Shown here piece after piece: positions 25,601 through 40,600 of a stretch of DNA of 64,000 bases; positions within the stretch are counted from its first letter, which is position 1; each line of letters begins with the position of its first letter. Under the pieces are notes generated by a model. That model had not been told where the DNA came from and made no database searches. It was given only the letters and a program-made list of their open reading frames with translations. A program made the translations under genes and the position numbers. This DNA is from Mytilus trossulus (lineage: Eukaryota; Mollusca; Bivalvia; Mytilida; Mytilidae): assembly GCF_036588685.1 (NCBI RefSeq), contig NC_086375.1, positions 11,153,916 through 11,217,915 of the forward strand, in the 5' to 3' direction.

Positions 25601-28600
25601 TGACTTTTCACATTTTACATAATCCGCTTCGTGGATTATTCAATGTGAAGAGTCAAAAATTAGTTTTATGGTTCAATAAATTCAAAATAAATAAAAGCCA
25701 TTCATTAACACTTTTAAAATTGTTTGATTAATTAAACTTTTGAAATTGTTTGAATTCATTTACCTTAACTTTTGAAATTGTTTGAATTCATTTACCTTAA
25801 CTTTTGAAATTGTTTGAATTTTCATTCATTATTCAAATTGTATTCTCAATAATTTGAAAAAATTAGTGAAGTAGCATTTTATCTTATTAGGTTTCTAAGT
25901 GCAATCTTTGGAAAAGCAACATGATAGATTTATTGCTAGAATATAAGTAAAATGACCACTGTTGTTTTATATGAATGATATATAGTTCAGTTGCAGGTTT
26001 TATGAAAGACAGGTAATATAAGGCTTAGTGAGAATATATTGTTTAACCTTTAGATGACCTAATTGATTCTTTTTAAATCTTATAGTAGGAGACTGCAAGC
26101 TGGACAAATATTATAATGAAAACTAATACACCATACCCTGTCCAAGGGGTAGTAGAATTTAAAAAGTTTTTCAGGCAGTGTTATTATAAATTCAGAAAGT
26201 AATGTGAGCATTTATTGTTTCTAAACTCTTTACTTCTGGCAAAAATGAGAAATCAAATTAAGGAACTGTAAACCAACTTATTTTCGTAAGCGATTTATTT
26301 TATCGACTTTCGCGAGTAGAAAAATAACGCTAATATTTTCAATCTTTGATCTTAATAAACTTTATCAAGTAAATCAGAAAATCGTGAAATTAAATAGCCG
26401 CAAAGTGGTCAAGAAAGGGTAAAACGCGAAATAAAGTATCAGCGAAAATAAGTTGGTTTACAGTAATTAAATTTATATTTTATTCAAAACATCACTACTG
26501 AAATTGTGAATGCAGTGTTTCATTATTGCAAATTGTGATACAATTTTTGCATTAAAAAAAACATACATCTCAATCCTTTCTGAATTTGCAGTATTATAAT
26601 CTAGGCTTGACCTATTATTAAATTAATTTTACATATCTACAGGTGTCTGCTATTGATGTTTTTGATACCTAAGCCATGGTAAATATATGAAGACATTTTT
26701 TTAGTCTTTGTTTTATTAAATGTTTATTTATATTTTTGTAGGTATAGCAAAGGAAAAAGAATATTATACAAAATAATTGAATATGATCCGTTATTAGATT
26801 CCAGTAACATGAACATGACTGATTGGTTCAGAATAGCTACAGATATACATGTATGTTTTTACTGACAACCCTGTGTGTATGTATGCGGGGGTATTGAGCA
26901 TTATATGTACAACAATACATGGGGAAAGATTTCCTTAAATAACACAAGGGTATAAGTAGATGGTTAAGGGCTCAAATTCCTTTTAAAATTGACCTGGCCT
27001 CTGCCATTATTTATAAATGCTATTCCATTGAATATCATAGTATGATCAAATGAATGAAATGAACTTGTCTTGATAAGCTTACTCTGTATGAAATCAGGTT
27101 GTAACTGGCCAACAGTAGACTAAATTATACTTGTGGTAGCTGGAGAAACTGGGCAAAACTTAAAACTCAGGCCTAAAGTTTAAATTTAACTGCGATGACA
27201 ACAATTAAACATTGGAAACATTTCTGAATCTAGAGTAAAAGAAATATGAAATATGATTTTTTCACATTTTTATGCAAAATATTAATGTAATTTTATTTTA
27301 TTCAAGACATTTATTTAGCAAAGTAACACTGATATTTTTATTCACTTCCATTCTGTCCCTTGTCCTGCTATGTTTACTAACATTTATACTTTTATAGAGC
27401 CATTATGAGCAGTTTGATGGTTTTATAGTACTCCACGGAACAGATACAATGGCCTATACTGCTTCAGCATTGTCTTTCATCTGTGAAAATCTGGGCAAGC
27501 CAATCATACTTACTGGATCACAGGTACGGTATTTTATAAAGTTTTATGCATTAGATGTATGAGGTATACATCAATAATTCATTCAGCAACCTAACAACAA
27601 AACTACCAATAAACATCTTGAGGGCAACATACAACCTTCAACAATAGACAAGAGTTCATACAATATATCTAAACTCTAAATCATCCAGAGTCCACAAAAC
27701 ATTAAAACAGCAATCCATCAACAAAACTTGATAATCAAATGCATAGAGTACATCTATCAACATTCTTAATTTCTGAGGTTGTGTCTTGTCCACAAAAATA
27801 AATTAAAGCAACTAGTGACAAGAGGTTATATTATAGTTTTCCTTGAGAATGGGAAATATGTAAAATACAACTACACATGTAAATTATTTATAATATTCTC
27901 TGCTAGATTATTATAGTATATAATTTATTATTTGTATATGAATCACAGGTTGGCATGAGCGGTACTATCAAAATCAACATTTGCAGCAGTTTCTAGGTTT
28001 TTAATTACTTCTTTATTTCTTTTATTCTTTTTATACCCCCGCTTTAAAAAAGGGGGGGGTATACTGTTTTACCTCTGTCTGTCCATCAGTCCGTCCGTCA
28101 GTCCGTCCGTTCATCAGTCCGTCCGTTCATCAGTCCGTCAGTCAGTCCGTCCCATGAAACTTTCGTCACATTTTTCTCAGGAACTACACATCCACCCTTT
28201 CTGTAATTTGGTATCAACATTTATATATGTCAGCCATACCGTGTGATGCGTTTTCAGATTCATCATTCATCGACTTCCTGTTTACCGAACACTTGTATGA
28301 TTTTACACATGATAGCCAAGTTGAAAATTTTCGTCACATTTTTCTCAGGAACTACAATACAAGGATTTCTGAAATTTGGTTTCAGGGTTTATCTAAGTCA
28401 GCTATACTGTGTGATGCGTTTTCAGATTGATTACTTGACAACTTCCTCAGTAGCAGTAGCTCACAGTTTCACTTGTTTAACATGAATTATATTGGTAATT
28501 TTTTCTTTATATTCTTTTTATATTCAGTGCTAATTTTTAGCTCACATTACTTGTGAGGGCCACATGAGCTCAAGCCATCAATAAGAATCATTGTTGTCTA

Positions 28601-31600
28601 TTGCAAACTTGATTAAAAGTCATCTCCTTGTAGAAATACAAAAACATAGTCAAAACCACTATTTATAGGAAATGCTGCCTGTAAATGATAATTTTTACTA
28701 GTTTATGTGTTTGTGGCTTTTTTCTTACAAATTATAATTGCTAAGAGTAAAAATTAAACAGTATAAATGATAAGTAAAATAAGATAAGCAAACAGGTCAA
28801 CATAACTTAAATTTTGTTCAGTTTTCTTCTGAAATGATAGTTTTTCCTTATTTGTGTTAATATTAACTTGTAAACTATTATAGATAGAGAGAAATTTTCC
28901 TGTTTAATTGACCAACAAGACAAGATATTCAAATCAGTCAACAAAGAAATTGTCAGTTATCTCCTTGTAGCAGTTATTGTCATATGCTGATCCTGGAGGC
29001 CTGCCCCCCCCCCCCCCTTTTGTGGGAAAAATTTAGTTCATTATATAGGATATAACTAAAGTATTTAAAATTAGTACTTCGTATGCTGTCAAAAGATAAA
29101 AAATCCCTTAGTGAAATGGATTATAATATTATGTGCCACATATATTGGTTATGGTCAGAAGGCCTTCTCTATATTTTATTTTTATTTCTATTCCTAAATG
29201 TGTGCTCTTTATATTAAAAAAAAGTGTAAATTTTGTGGGTTCAGGTTGATGAAGACATCACTCAAATAAATAACAACCAAGTTTGCAAAAATAATAAACA
29301 TCAAGAGATATATTATGTTTTAAGTGTTTATAAATAGGCACCAACATGTTAAGTTCTGAATTGTTAAGGCTTCACAAATTATTAATGAATTTATTTAATG
29401 AATGTTATTTTTTTCTTGATAGATACCAATATTTGAGATAAGAAGTGATGGAAGAGACAATTTTTTGTCATCATTGATATTTGCTGGGCATTATTGCATT
29501 CCAGAGGTAAGTTGTTTCAATTAATGATTGCTTCTCATAGTTTTCTGTGACTTCACCACTCTTTGTGTTCATACTTATAAACTAGAGGCTCTAAAGAGCC
29601 TGTGTCGCTCACCTTGGTCTATGTGCATATTAAACAAAGGACACAAATGGATTCATGACAAAATTGTATTTTGGTGATGGTGATGTGTTTGAAGTTCTTA
29701 CTTTACTGAACGATTTTGCTTCTTACAATTATATCTATCATGAACTTTGCCCATTAGTAACAGAGAACTATATTTGGTAAAAATTTACATAAATTTATCA
29801 AATTAATGAAAATTGTTAAAAATTGACTATAAAGGGCAATAACTCCTTAAGGGGTCAATTGACCATTTAGGTCATGTTGACTTATTTGTAGATCTTACTT
29901 TGCTGAACATTATTGCTGTTTACAGTTTATCGCTATCTATAATAGTATTCAAGATAACCAAAAACGGCAAAATTTTCTTTAAAAATTACCAATTGGAGGG
30001 CAGCAACCCAACAACCAGTTGTCCAATTCATCTGAAAAATTCAGGGCAGATAGATATTGACTTGATTAACAATTTAACTCCTTGTCAGATTTGCTCTAGA
30101 TGCTTTGGTTTCATAGTTATAAGCAAAAAACTGCATTTTACCCCTATGTTCTATTTTTAGCCGTGGCGGCCATCTTGGTTGAATGGCCAGGTCATCGGAC
30201 ACATTTTTCAAACTAGATACCCCAAAGATGATTGTGGCCTAGTAGTTTCAGTGGAGATTTTGTAAAAGATTACTTAGATTTATGAAAAATGATTAAAGAT
30301 TGACTATAAAGGGCAATAACTTCTAAAGGGGTCAACTGACCATTTTGGTCATGTTGACTTATTTGTAGATCTAACTTTGCTGAACATTATTGCTGTTTAC
30401 AATTTATCTCTATCTATAATAATATTCAAGATAATAACCAAAAACAGCAAAATTTCCTCAAAATTACCAATTCAGGGGCAGCAACCCAACAACCGATTGA
30501 CCGATTCATCTGAAAATTTCAGGGCAGATAGTTCTTGACCTGATAAACATTTTTATCCCATGTCAGATTTCCTCAAAATGCTTTGGTTTTTGAGTTATAA
30601 GCCAAAAACTGCATTTTACCCCTATGTTCTATTTTTAGCGGTGGCGGCCATCTTGGTTGGTTGACCAGGTCACGCCACACATTTTTTAAACTAGATACCC
30701 CAAAGATGATTGTGGCCAAGTTTGGATTAATTTGGCCAAGTAGTTTCAGAGGAGAAGATTTTTGTAAAAGATTACTTTAATTTACGAAAAATGGTTAAAA
30801 ATTGACTATAAAGGGCAATAACTCCTAAACAGGTCAACTGACCATTTTGGTCATGTTGACTTATTTGTAGATCTTACTTTGCTGAACATTATTGCTGTTT
30901 ACAGTTTATCTCTATCTATAATAATATTCAAGATAATAACCAAAAACAGCAAAATTTCCTCAAAATTACCAATTCAGGGGCAGCAACCCAACAACCGATT
31001 GACCGATTCATCTGAAAATTTTAGGGCAGATAGATCTTGACCTGATAAACATTTTTAATTTGTCAGATTTCCTCAAAATGCTTTGGTTTTTTTGAGTTAT
31101 AAGCCAAAAACTGCATTTTACCCCTTTGTTCTATTTTTAGCCGTGGCGGCCATCTTGGTTGGTTGACCAGGTCACGCCACACATTTTTTAAACTAGATAC
31201 CCCAAAGATGATTGTGGCCAAGTTTGGATTAATTTGGCCAAGTAGTTTCAGAGGAGAAGATTTTTGTAAAAGATTACTTTAATTAACAAAAAATGGTTAA
31301 AAATTGACTATAAAGGGCAATAACTCCTAAACGGGTCAACTGACCATTTTGGTCATGTTGACTGATTTGTAGATCTAACTTTGCTGAACATTATTGCTGT
31401 TTACAGTTTATCTCTAACTATAATAATATTCAAGATAATAACCAAAAACAGCAAAATTTCTTCAAAATTACCAATTCAGGGGCAGCAACCCAACAACCGA
31501 TTGACCGATTCATCTGAAAATTTCAGGGCAGATAGATCTTGACCTGATAATCATTTTTACCCCATGTCAGATTTGCTCTAAATGCTTTGGTTTTTGAGTT

Positions 31601-34600
31601 ATAAGCCAAAAACTGCATTTTACCCCTATGTTCTATTTTTAGCCGTGGCGGCCATCTTGGTTGGTTGACCGGGTCACGCCACACATTTTTTAAACTAGAT
31701 ACCCCAATGATGATTGTGGCCAAGTTTGGTTTGATTTGGCCCAGTAGTTTCAGAGGAGAAGATTTTTGTAAAAGTTAACGACGACGGACGACGACGACGA
31801 CGACGGACGACGACGGACGACGACGGACGATGACGGACGACGCCGGACGCCAAGTGATGAGAAAAGCTCACTTGGCCCTTCGGGCCAGGTGAGCTAAAAA
31901 GGAAAATACTGTCACATGTTTGGTTAAATTTCTTATGTTCAAGACTTTGTTTACCAATCACAACATTTTGGTGTATGCATTTAAAATGGTTTTGCCAAAG
32001 TCTCCTTACAAGTCTAAAGATGTACACTTTGTTGAACATTTAAATTTGTGGTTCATGTCTTTCAATGAATTCAATGTATTATTGATGTTCTTTCAATTTG
32101 TTGATGAAAAATGTAATTGCTTTAATTTTAATTATTAGGTGATGGTTTCTTTTGACAACAAAATTTTGAGAGGAAACAGAACATCAAAGAAAGATTCTTC
32201 CAGTTTTGATGCATTCTGGTCACCAAATCTTCCACCATTGGCTAATCTGGAAATCAAAGTAACAGGTATGATAATTACTTTATTAAAAAAAAAATCTGTC
32301 ATTAGGGAACAATCATTTAAATTCAAGGGGAGGGGTGTTATGGTTTTCCTATAAAAAAAATATTCTGATCATGAAGATTGCAAAAAAATTATTCTGAATG
32401 CAAATTTTCGCTATACCTTATAGTGTTAAATTTGGAAAGAATTGATAGTATCGAAAAACTAAATGAATTTAAAAAAAAACCATAACCACCCCTTGAAGTT
32501 AAATGGTTGCTCCCTTAATATTGAAATTATCAAATTTGTTTCTCATGTGAAACTATTGGTTTTTATTTCACTGGGAAATCGCAGTAAATCATTGCAACCA
32601 ATGAAACAACAAATTTTATCAAATGTGGTTGTGTGAGAACATTTGCTGAGTTCGTGTGAAAAAAATGCAAATTTACATTGGGTATTCATACCTTGATCTA
32701 TGGATCTTATAATTCTTTATAGAAGTCTTTATTTATTTTTGTAGTTGATTGGGATGCTATATATAGATCTGGATCTATGGAGAAGTTTTCAGTGGCTACA
32801 AATCTGTGTAGAAATGTTGGTGTATTGAGGTTGTTCCCAGGAATTACTGCACAGACTGTAAGTTTAAATAACTAAGGGATCATCAATTATCTATTAGCAA
32901 GGTACTGTGGATTCATTAAAATTTGTTGGATACCAATTTTTAATGGATTTCACAGGTACAGGGGAACCACAAATTTAAATGTTCAACGAAATACTGATTT
33001 TCTAAAGGAATGTATGCAGAATTTGCCAAAACAACGAAATTACATATCCACGAATATGCAAGTTTTCATCAATCCATTAAAATTGGTACCCACGAAAATA
33101 AATGAATTCACAGTAATCTCGTCTTCTCACCTGGTGAAGGAATTAGGTCATTAACCATAACATCATTATGGTCCTTAGTTGTTTACCATAGAATTGACAC
33201 AGAGCAAATCAAAAATTTTATGATTTTGATTTCAGCGAAATATGTACTCATCAAACTTTGGAAGATACTCCCATCTCAGAAATGATATAATATCAACTTC
33301 AAAAAGCCATTCACGTAATGCAGAATTCTTTTCTTAATTAGCCCAAATCAAAAGTAAAGTCTTAATGTTAGCAATTTTTTGATTTTTTTTAATACTTTTT
33401 CATGGATTTTAAGGTAAAGTTTTATGACATTTTAATTTAAGCTATAATTTTGAGTCACTACTGCATTTTTCTGTCTAAATTATTCATAGTAATGGTACTG
33501 ATACATTGTAACTGATCATTAATGGTAGAAACGTGTTTTGTAGGTCCGTGCATTTATGTCTACACCAATGCAGGGTGTAGTATTACAGACATACGGAGTA
33601 GGTAATGCCCCCAGTAATAGACCTGATCTATTACTCTCCTTTAAGGAGGCTACAAATATGGGAGTTATCATTGTCAATATTACTCAGTGTAATAGAGGAT
33701 TTGTTGACACATCTTACGAGACAGGAAAGGTAAACTTTACTTGTAAATTAAATCTAATAGGGTAATTAATAAAGGCCCTTTTGAAAACCAATGGAAAAAA
33801 CAAAATTAAGAAATGTAATTACATGATCTAAATCATAAGTTTATTTTATGGGTCTACCTCGTTAGTTTCAAGATTAGGCCATATCCAGTAAGCCTAATCA
33901 TGTGACCAGGTTAAAAGTGGCTTAAAGCAAACGAGTGGAAACTACTGAATCAAAGATGGTGACTAATTACATTTATATAATTTGCTTTTCAAGCTGTCAA
34001 ATCTAAAAAATTGAACTTGTAATTAGTAAATATATGCACGATCTGTTTTCTGATACCTATTGTCAAAAAATCATTTCTCAGAGATAGTTTTATAAGTTTG
34101 AAAATAAAATGCGGTGAACTATTCTTTTTATTGGCATAGTGGATCATTGCAGGAACATATTACAAAATAGTTTGCACAAATCTAAAATTGAGAATGGAAT
34201 TTATGACTGCATCTTATGTTGAAATTTCGTGCTTTGGGTTAAACCTTTTTGACTAGTGGATTATTCTATGCGGCTCTGTTAAGACTGGCAAAGGCTGCTT
34301 ATTCCTATTTGGGCCATATGATTTATTACCAAATGAAGTGACTGTAAAATTGAGAAAGGAAATGGTGAATATGTCAAAGCGACAACCACCCGACCATAGA
34401 GCAAACAACAGCCGAAGGCAACCAATGGGTCTTCAATGTAGCGAGAATTCCCGCACCCGTAGGTGTCCTTCAGTGCCTATATCAGAAGTACCAACCATGC
34501 TAACCTGGGTTAAACCACCTTTGCAAATGAAGTCCTACCTATCTTAAACTGGACTTTGTATGATATACAGAAATAAATAAGTTAAATATATTTTAAGAGA

Positions 34601-37600
34601 TATGTAAATTGTTGTAATACATGTCTAAAAATGTAATGCCTTTAGCCATGAATAGTCTGTACAATATAATTAATTATTGATAATTTATGTATAAAGATAG
34701 AAAATAAGGTAAGCTTAAGCAAAGTCTGCACACTTATCTGATGAATGTATTACATATGGTGCAATAGGTATGGTATGTAGGTGTAATACCACCAAATTAT
34801 GGTATGTCACATCCGGTTGTATACGAAAGTAGGTCGAAAAAAAAATTCCCTTGAATTTGACCGTTGTAGGTAATTAATCCTACATTTTGTTGCAGTTAAA
34901 CTATTTCTGTGTCATAAACATATGTCTTGGGTATTTTAAAACACTATTATTTTTTATTTGTGATTTCTATAGAAAATTTTGTAATCTTGAGGTTACATGG
35001 TGACTAAACCTTGTGCACAGATAGAATAAGTGGAGAAATTTGATTGGTTAACTTCCATTGATGGTTATTTTCTTATATGCAATGAAATTTGATTTTTTTC
35101 TATAGAACAGGACAGGATGAAACTTTACTCATGCCAATTATTTCTTTATTTGAAACAAAGATAAATTCTGCACATTTTTTTGAAAAGTGCAAATTTAACA
35201 AAGACTAATAGGGGGAAATTAATGGTGGTATTACATCTAATATATATAGGGTTGGTACAATTTTTGATAATTTGAATCTCTCAAGATATATACTTTAAGA
35301 TATACAGTGAAAATTATGTCAAACTTGTAACTGATGCTTTTCTTCAAAATTGATGCACCTAGTTCAAATTGTTCAATCCTGAATGTGGATCAAATGGCAA
35401 ATATTTCATGATTAAAAAAAACAAACATATACATTAGTAAAGTAACTGCAATATGTAGAATGAAAATGATATGAAAAAGATTCTACGACATAAGCCCCTC
35501 TAAAGAATGTTCTCTCTGAGGGAGATCTTCCTCTTTGAAGGTCTCTATGTGACAGAAAATTCACAGATATATGCTTTAATTATGATATTTATTGTTAAGC
35601 ACTTAGTTTACTTGCACAGATTGTTTTTTATTTTTTTCGCTATTAGTTTTTACTTTCCTATTCTAAAGGTAAATTCAATAAATACTTCACAAATGACTGT
35701 ACTTTGGATAGGTGTCTACAAAAATTCATTATGTGTTTTAAAACACTTTCATATTGTACATACAAATTATTATAAAATTGAAGATTCTTAAAATGATTGG
35801 ACTCACAAACTTTGTCAAATATTTTGTTTACTTTTTTCTTGGCTCTAGAAGGAATCAAATATTTTGTTTACTGAGTGAAATCTGATTTTTTTTTTGCACC
35901 TATTTACCAAAATATCAAAAAATGGGAGTAATCATGATATTTCCCAAAATATTATAATTTTTGTGGTTCTAGCAACAGTTCCAGAACATCTCAAAAGTTT
36001 TGTTGTGATTCACCAACATCTTAAAAACTTTGCTTTGATACACCATCATTTCAAAACTTTTAACTCAATTCACCAATATGTCACATGTTCAACATGTCAC
36101 AAATTTTGTTGTGATTCACCAACATCTCAAAAGTTTTGTTGTGATTCACCAATAGTTCACAAGTTTTGACTTGATTCACCAACAGTTCATAAGTTTTGAC
36201 TTGAATTACCAATAGTTCACAAGTTTTGACTTGATTCACCAACAGTTCATAAGTTTTGACTTGAATAACCAATAGTTCACAAGTTTTGACTATATTCACC
36301 AATAGTTCATAAGTTTTGACTTGATTCACCAACAGTTCATAAGTTATGACTTGAATTACCAATAGTTCACAAGTTTTGACTTGATTCACCAACAGTTCAT
36401 AAGTTTTGACTTGAATAACCAATAGTTCACAAGTTTTGACTATATTCACCAATAGTTCATAAGTTTTGACTTGAATCACCAACAGTTCACAAGTTTTGAC
36501 TTGAATCACCAATAGTTCACAAGTTTTGTCTATACTCACCAAGGTCTCACAAGTTTTGTTGTGATTCACCAACATCTCAAAAGTTTTGACTTGATTCACC
36601 AACAGTTCATAATTTTTGCTGTGATTCACTTATAGTTCACATGTTTTGTTGTGATTCATAAATTTTTGCCAAGTATTGCTAGATTCAATAACTCAAAATC
36701 ATTGCCTTGACTTACCAAATCGCATAAATGCTGTCTTGATTAATAGTTATTTTAAAAATTTCATCTCACAAAATGTATTTAAACTTGTAATTATTCTTAA
36801 CTTTGGTATTTTTTCTGAACTCACCAAGTTAAATTTGTTTATTTATATCACTGGTACATATTTTCCAGGCATTGTCAGACGTTGGAGTTATAGGAGGGGG
36901 AGATATGACTCCAGAGGCAGCACTGACCAAGCTGTCCTACATACTGGGAAAGGAGACCTACACAAATGAGAAGAAAAGAACTGTGAGTAGATACAAGTCA
37001 CAGAAACAAATCTATTTCTTTTACTATAGATCTTGTTTGACTTTGTAATTTTGCTTTTCAGATATAATAAAATTGAAAATGGAAATGGGGAATGTGTCAA
37101 AGAGACAACAACCCGACCAAATAAAAAAAACAACAGCAGAAGGTTGCTTCAATGTAGCGAGAAATTACCGCACCCGGATGCTCCACTTAATTGCATAACT
37201 TTGTCTGACAATTAGGCTATGTAAAAACCTTAATTAATCTCCCAGGATAGAGGAATGACAGATATGTCAAATGAGATAAATTTCAATTGGTATTAGAGAA
37301 GAGTATGGAGGATCCTCAGTTTTCTTCCTGTTTCTCAAGCTTGTTAAAATAATTTAATATAATTACCAACAATATACAAATGTGTATACATTAAAAAAAA
37401 AAATGTATTTGTGCATTATGATCAAGTCAACTATGAAGTAGAAAGGATATTACTAAATTTTCACATATGTGAAAAATATTACATTTTCCTTATCAAAAGT
37501 ATGGATTTTGCTTGGACTTAAATTCAATGAATGATTGTTCTGTCTTGTAATGCTTTTGTTTTCTTTATTGATAGATGATGAGTCGTAATCTGAGAGGAGA

Positions 37601-40600
37601 GATGAAGGTCGTGGTCAAGGAAGATATGTCTATAATGGATTTTGAGTTGATAGAAGGCGTGGCTAAAACATTATGTCTTAGTAGTAAAGAGGTAAACAAT
37701 TTACACTATTTATATATAATTCTTATATGATTTGCATATTTACAAAATTGATTTGTTAAAATTTCTTTTCTAGGATTGCACTTTAAAGATAGACCAAGCT
37801 GCCAAACTTATGTAAACTGTGTCAATTTCACTGTGATAGATATTCACGTGCTATATATGAAAGTTGAATATAAAGGAACATTGAATGTATAAATGTATAA
37901 ATAACATTCCAGTTCAAAAGAATATGATTAATGTCAAGTTTTATCAGAGATTTGATATGTAAACTGGGACGATCCACTCACAAACTGCACATAAGTCTTC
38001 CTGTCTAATCCAATACTTGTAGTAACTTGAAACATGATGCCATCTTGAAAGAACATTTGCTTCATTGTACATTTTGTTTCGTAGCCATAAGGTCATCGGA
38101 AGTTAATGAAAGATAACATAACACTTTCTATGAATGATTGCTATTTAATCAAAAGTTAAGGTTGGGGTGTGTTGAAAACGTAGAATTCTGAAGGTTCCTA
38201 TTTTATAAATAAACACCATCTTTGTGGAAAATAACAAAATTCATTCACAAACAGTCCCATCCGAAAAACATCTCTCTCCTCTCAGGGCTCTATCACACTA
38301 TGTCAAAATAAAGGAAACAACGTTAATATGGTTTTGTGTAATCATGGACATGTAGACAAATAACAGTCACAACAAGGGGAAAGCCCCATAGATGTATAAA
38401 GTATGAATGGTGGAGTTTTTGACACTTTAGTGCAATTTTTATTAAAGCATTTATTGTAGGATATGAGAGAAAAATGCTTACTTCCCTTATATCACCTATG
38501 TATTTTTCTTGAATAGTTATGACACATGATATATTTTTATATTACAGGAAGTAGTCAAATTAAAGGATGCATTGTACCCCAATCTGATGTGTACCTCGGC
38601 TAAAACAGGAGATATTCTTGCTTTAGAGAAACTTAGAGGAACAGTGAGTAGGACATTTTTATGTAAATAAGACAGCAACCAAACAAGACAAGTTCATAAA
38701 AGCATATTTTAGGTACATGTATTATGATAAAGGATTTGTATTTTTGTGGAGAAAAACCTTTTATCTTTATGATTGCATTATGTTAGTTATATAAGGAATG
38801 ACTGTACCATTTTTTCTGTCTATGTAGGAAGAACATAAAAAATGTGGTGTACACTAAATAACGGACAAAGCTGGTTATTTTAAGGTGTGCACCACATTTT
38901 TGAGGTTATTTCTAGTAGAAAAAATATTACAGTCATTTCTTATAATTTCATTCTTGATTTGATTTTAACGAAGTAAATCATGATAATAAGTTCATGACAT
39001 CACGGTCACATGACAAAATTATGTCTATGGGCTGATAAACAAAACAATGTCAGCCAATCACAAGACATGTTACATCCAAAATTAAATTATTTTAATTTAA
39101 ATCTAATCTCTTCTGTCCATATAAAGACCAGTTGTGGTAAGTGAATTTTTATAACTTAAAGTGAAAACTTTAATGTAAACCTTGTAATGTGATTCTATTT
39201 AAAGACTAATATTTCCCAAGTATTTTACATCAACTTTTTGTAGAACTCTTTTCTAATGTTCTTTGTTACTTCAGTTATTTTCAATTCAATATATTGAATT
39301 TTCAAACAGTTGATAATTATGAGGTTTCAGAACATTTTCTTGCATGTTTTTTGTTTCAATAGTGTTGGATTTGATTGTATCTTTTTTTTTATATTTTGAA
39401 GATATTTGAAAATAATCTTTTTTATGTATAATTTTTGTTTAAAGGGAGGTAACTTTACCTCAGCAAACCAAGATGGCCGAACAGCTTTACATGTGGCTTC
39501 TAGAGAAGGACATTTAGAGGTTGTACAGTATTTGTTACAACATGGAGCAAGTGTCCATGCCAAAGATCTAGATAAGAAAACTCCATTGATGGATGCCGTT
39601 CAAAACAAACATTTTAGTATAATATCTATACTTGTACAGACTGGGGCTGTTATAACACTACAACCAGTCCTTCTTGCCATGGAATTATGTAGGTATGTAG
39701 CTTAGAATGGTCACTCAAGTGAGATTGTTACAAGTGGAATTCTAAAAAAAAATCTGTGACACTACTCTGAAATTAATATTAAGTTAATACTGTATGAAGT
39801 AAGCAATTAATAGTAAAAACATTTAACTGATTTAGTTATAAAAACTTGTTTAACAAGAATCTTGTTCACACTATTTTTTCAGCTTGTTCAATTTTCTTCT
39901 TCAGAATTTGGAAAAGTTGACATCAATGGGAATAGAAGAAATAATAAATTATACTTTAAGAAATGATTTCATTTTCTTGTAGGGCTGCATCTCAAGAAGA
40001 TGTTGACGCATTAAAAGCTTGGAAAATTGCTGGAGCAGATATAAATGAAAGTGATTACGACAATAGAACAGCTTTACATGTGGTAAAAGTATTTTTATGC
40101 CCCACCTACGTTCTTCTGTCTGTTCATTCATCCCTCTGTACATCCATTCATCCCACTTCAGGTTAAAGTTTTTTGTCAAGGTAGTTTTTGATGAAGTTGA
40201 AGTCCAATCAACTTGAAACTTAGTACACATGTTCCTTATGGTATGATCTTTCTATTGTAATGCCAAATAGGAGTTATGACCCCAATTTCATGGTCCACTG
40301 AACATAGAAAATGATAATGTGAGTGGGGCATCCGTGTACTGGGGACACATTCTTGTTATAGCAGAAGTAGTTTCTCCAAATCCTAAAGCATTTGATGAAC
40401 AATTGCAGGTGACTAAAGCCAATGTTTGTCATCATTTTTGACAATGAAATTTAATGTCAATTAAATGACAGCATTGTAAGCATTTGAAGCTTTAGTACTT
40501 GCACATGTGACAAGGAACAATCTGTTATTGTCGAGCCTTCGACTTTAGTCGAAAAAGTGAGACTAAGCGAGACTACATTCCGTCATCGGCGGCAGCGGCG

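Noticed and set aside
20555-31723. Similar ~70-codon frames [12 protein letters not shown] at 20555 (+) and 31523-31723 (-)
   Set aside because: Both lie inside copies of the AGCTCACC element in equivalent positions; they are shared repeat sequence with no coding pattern and are not open in other units.
36081-36629. 182-codon minus-strand frame of decapeptide repeats
   Set aside because: Exactly explained by the 30-bp minisatellite; no flanking non-repeat coding sequence.
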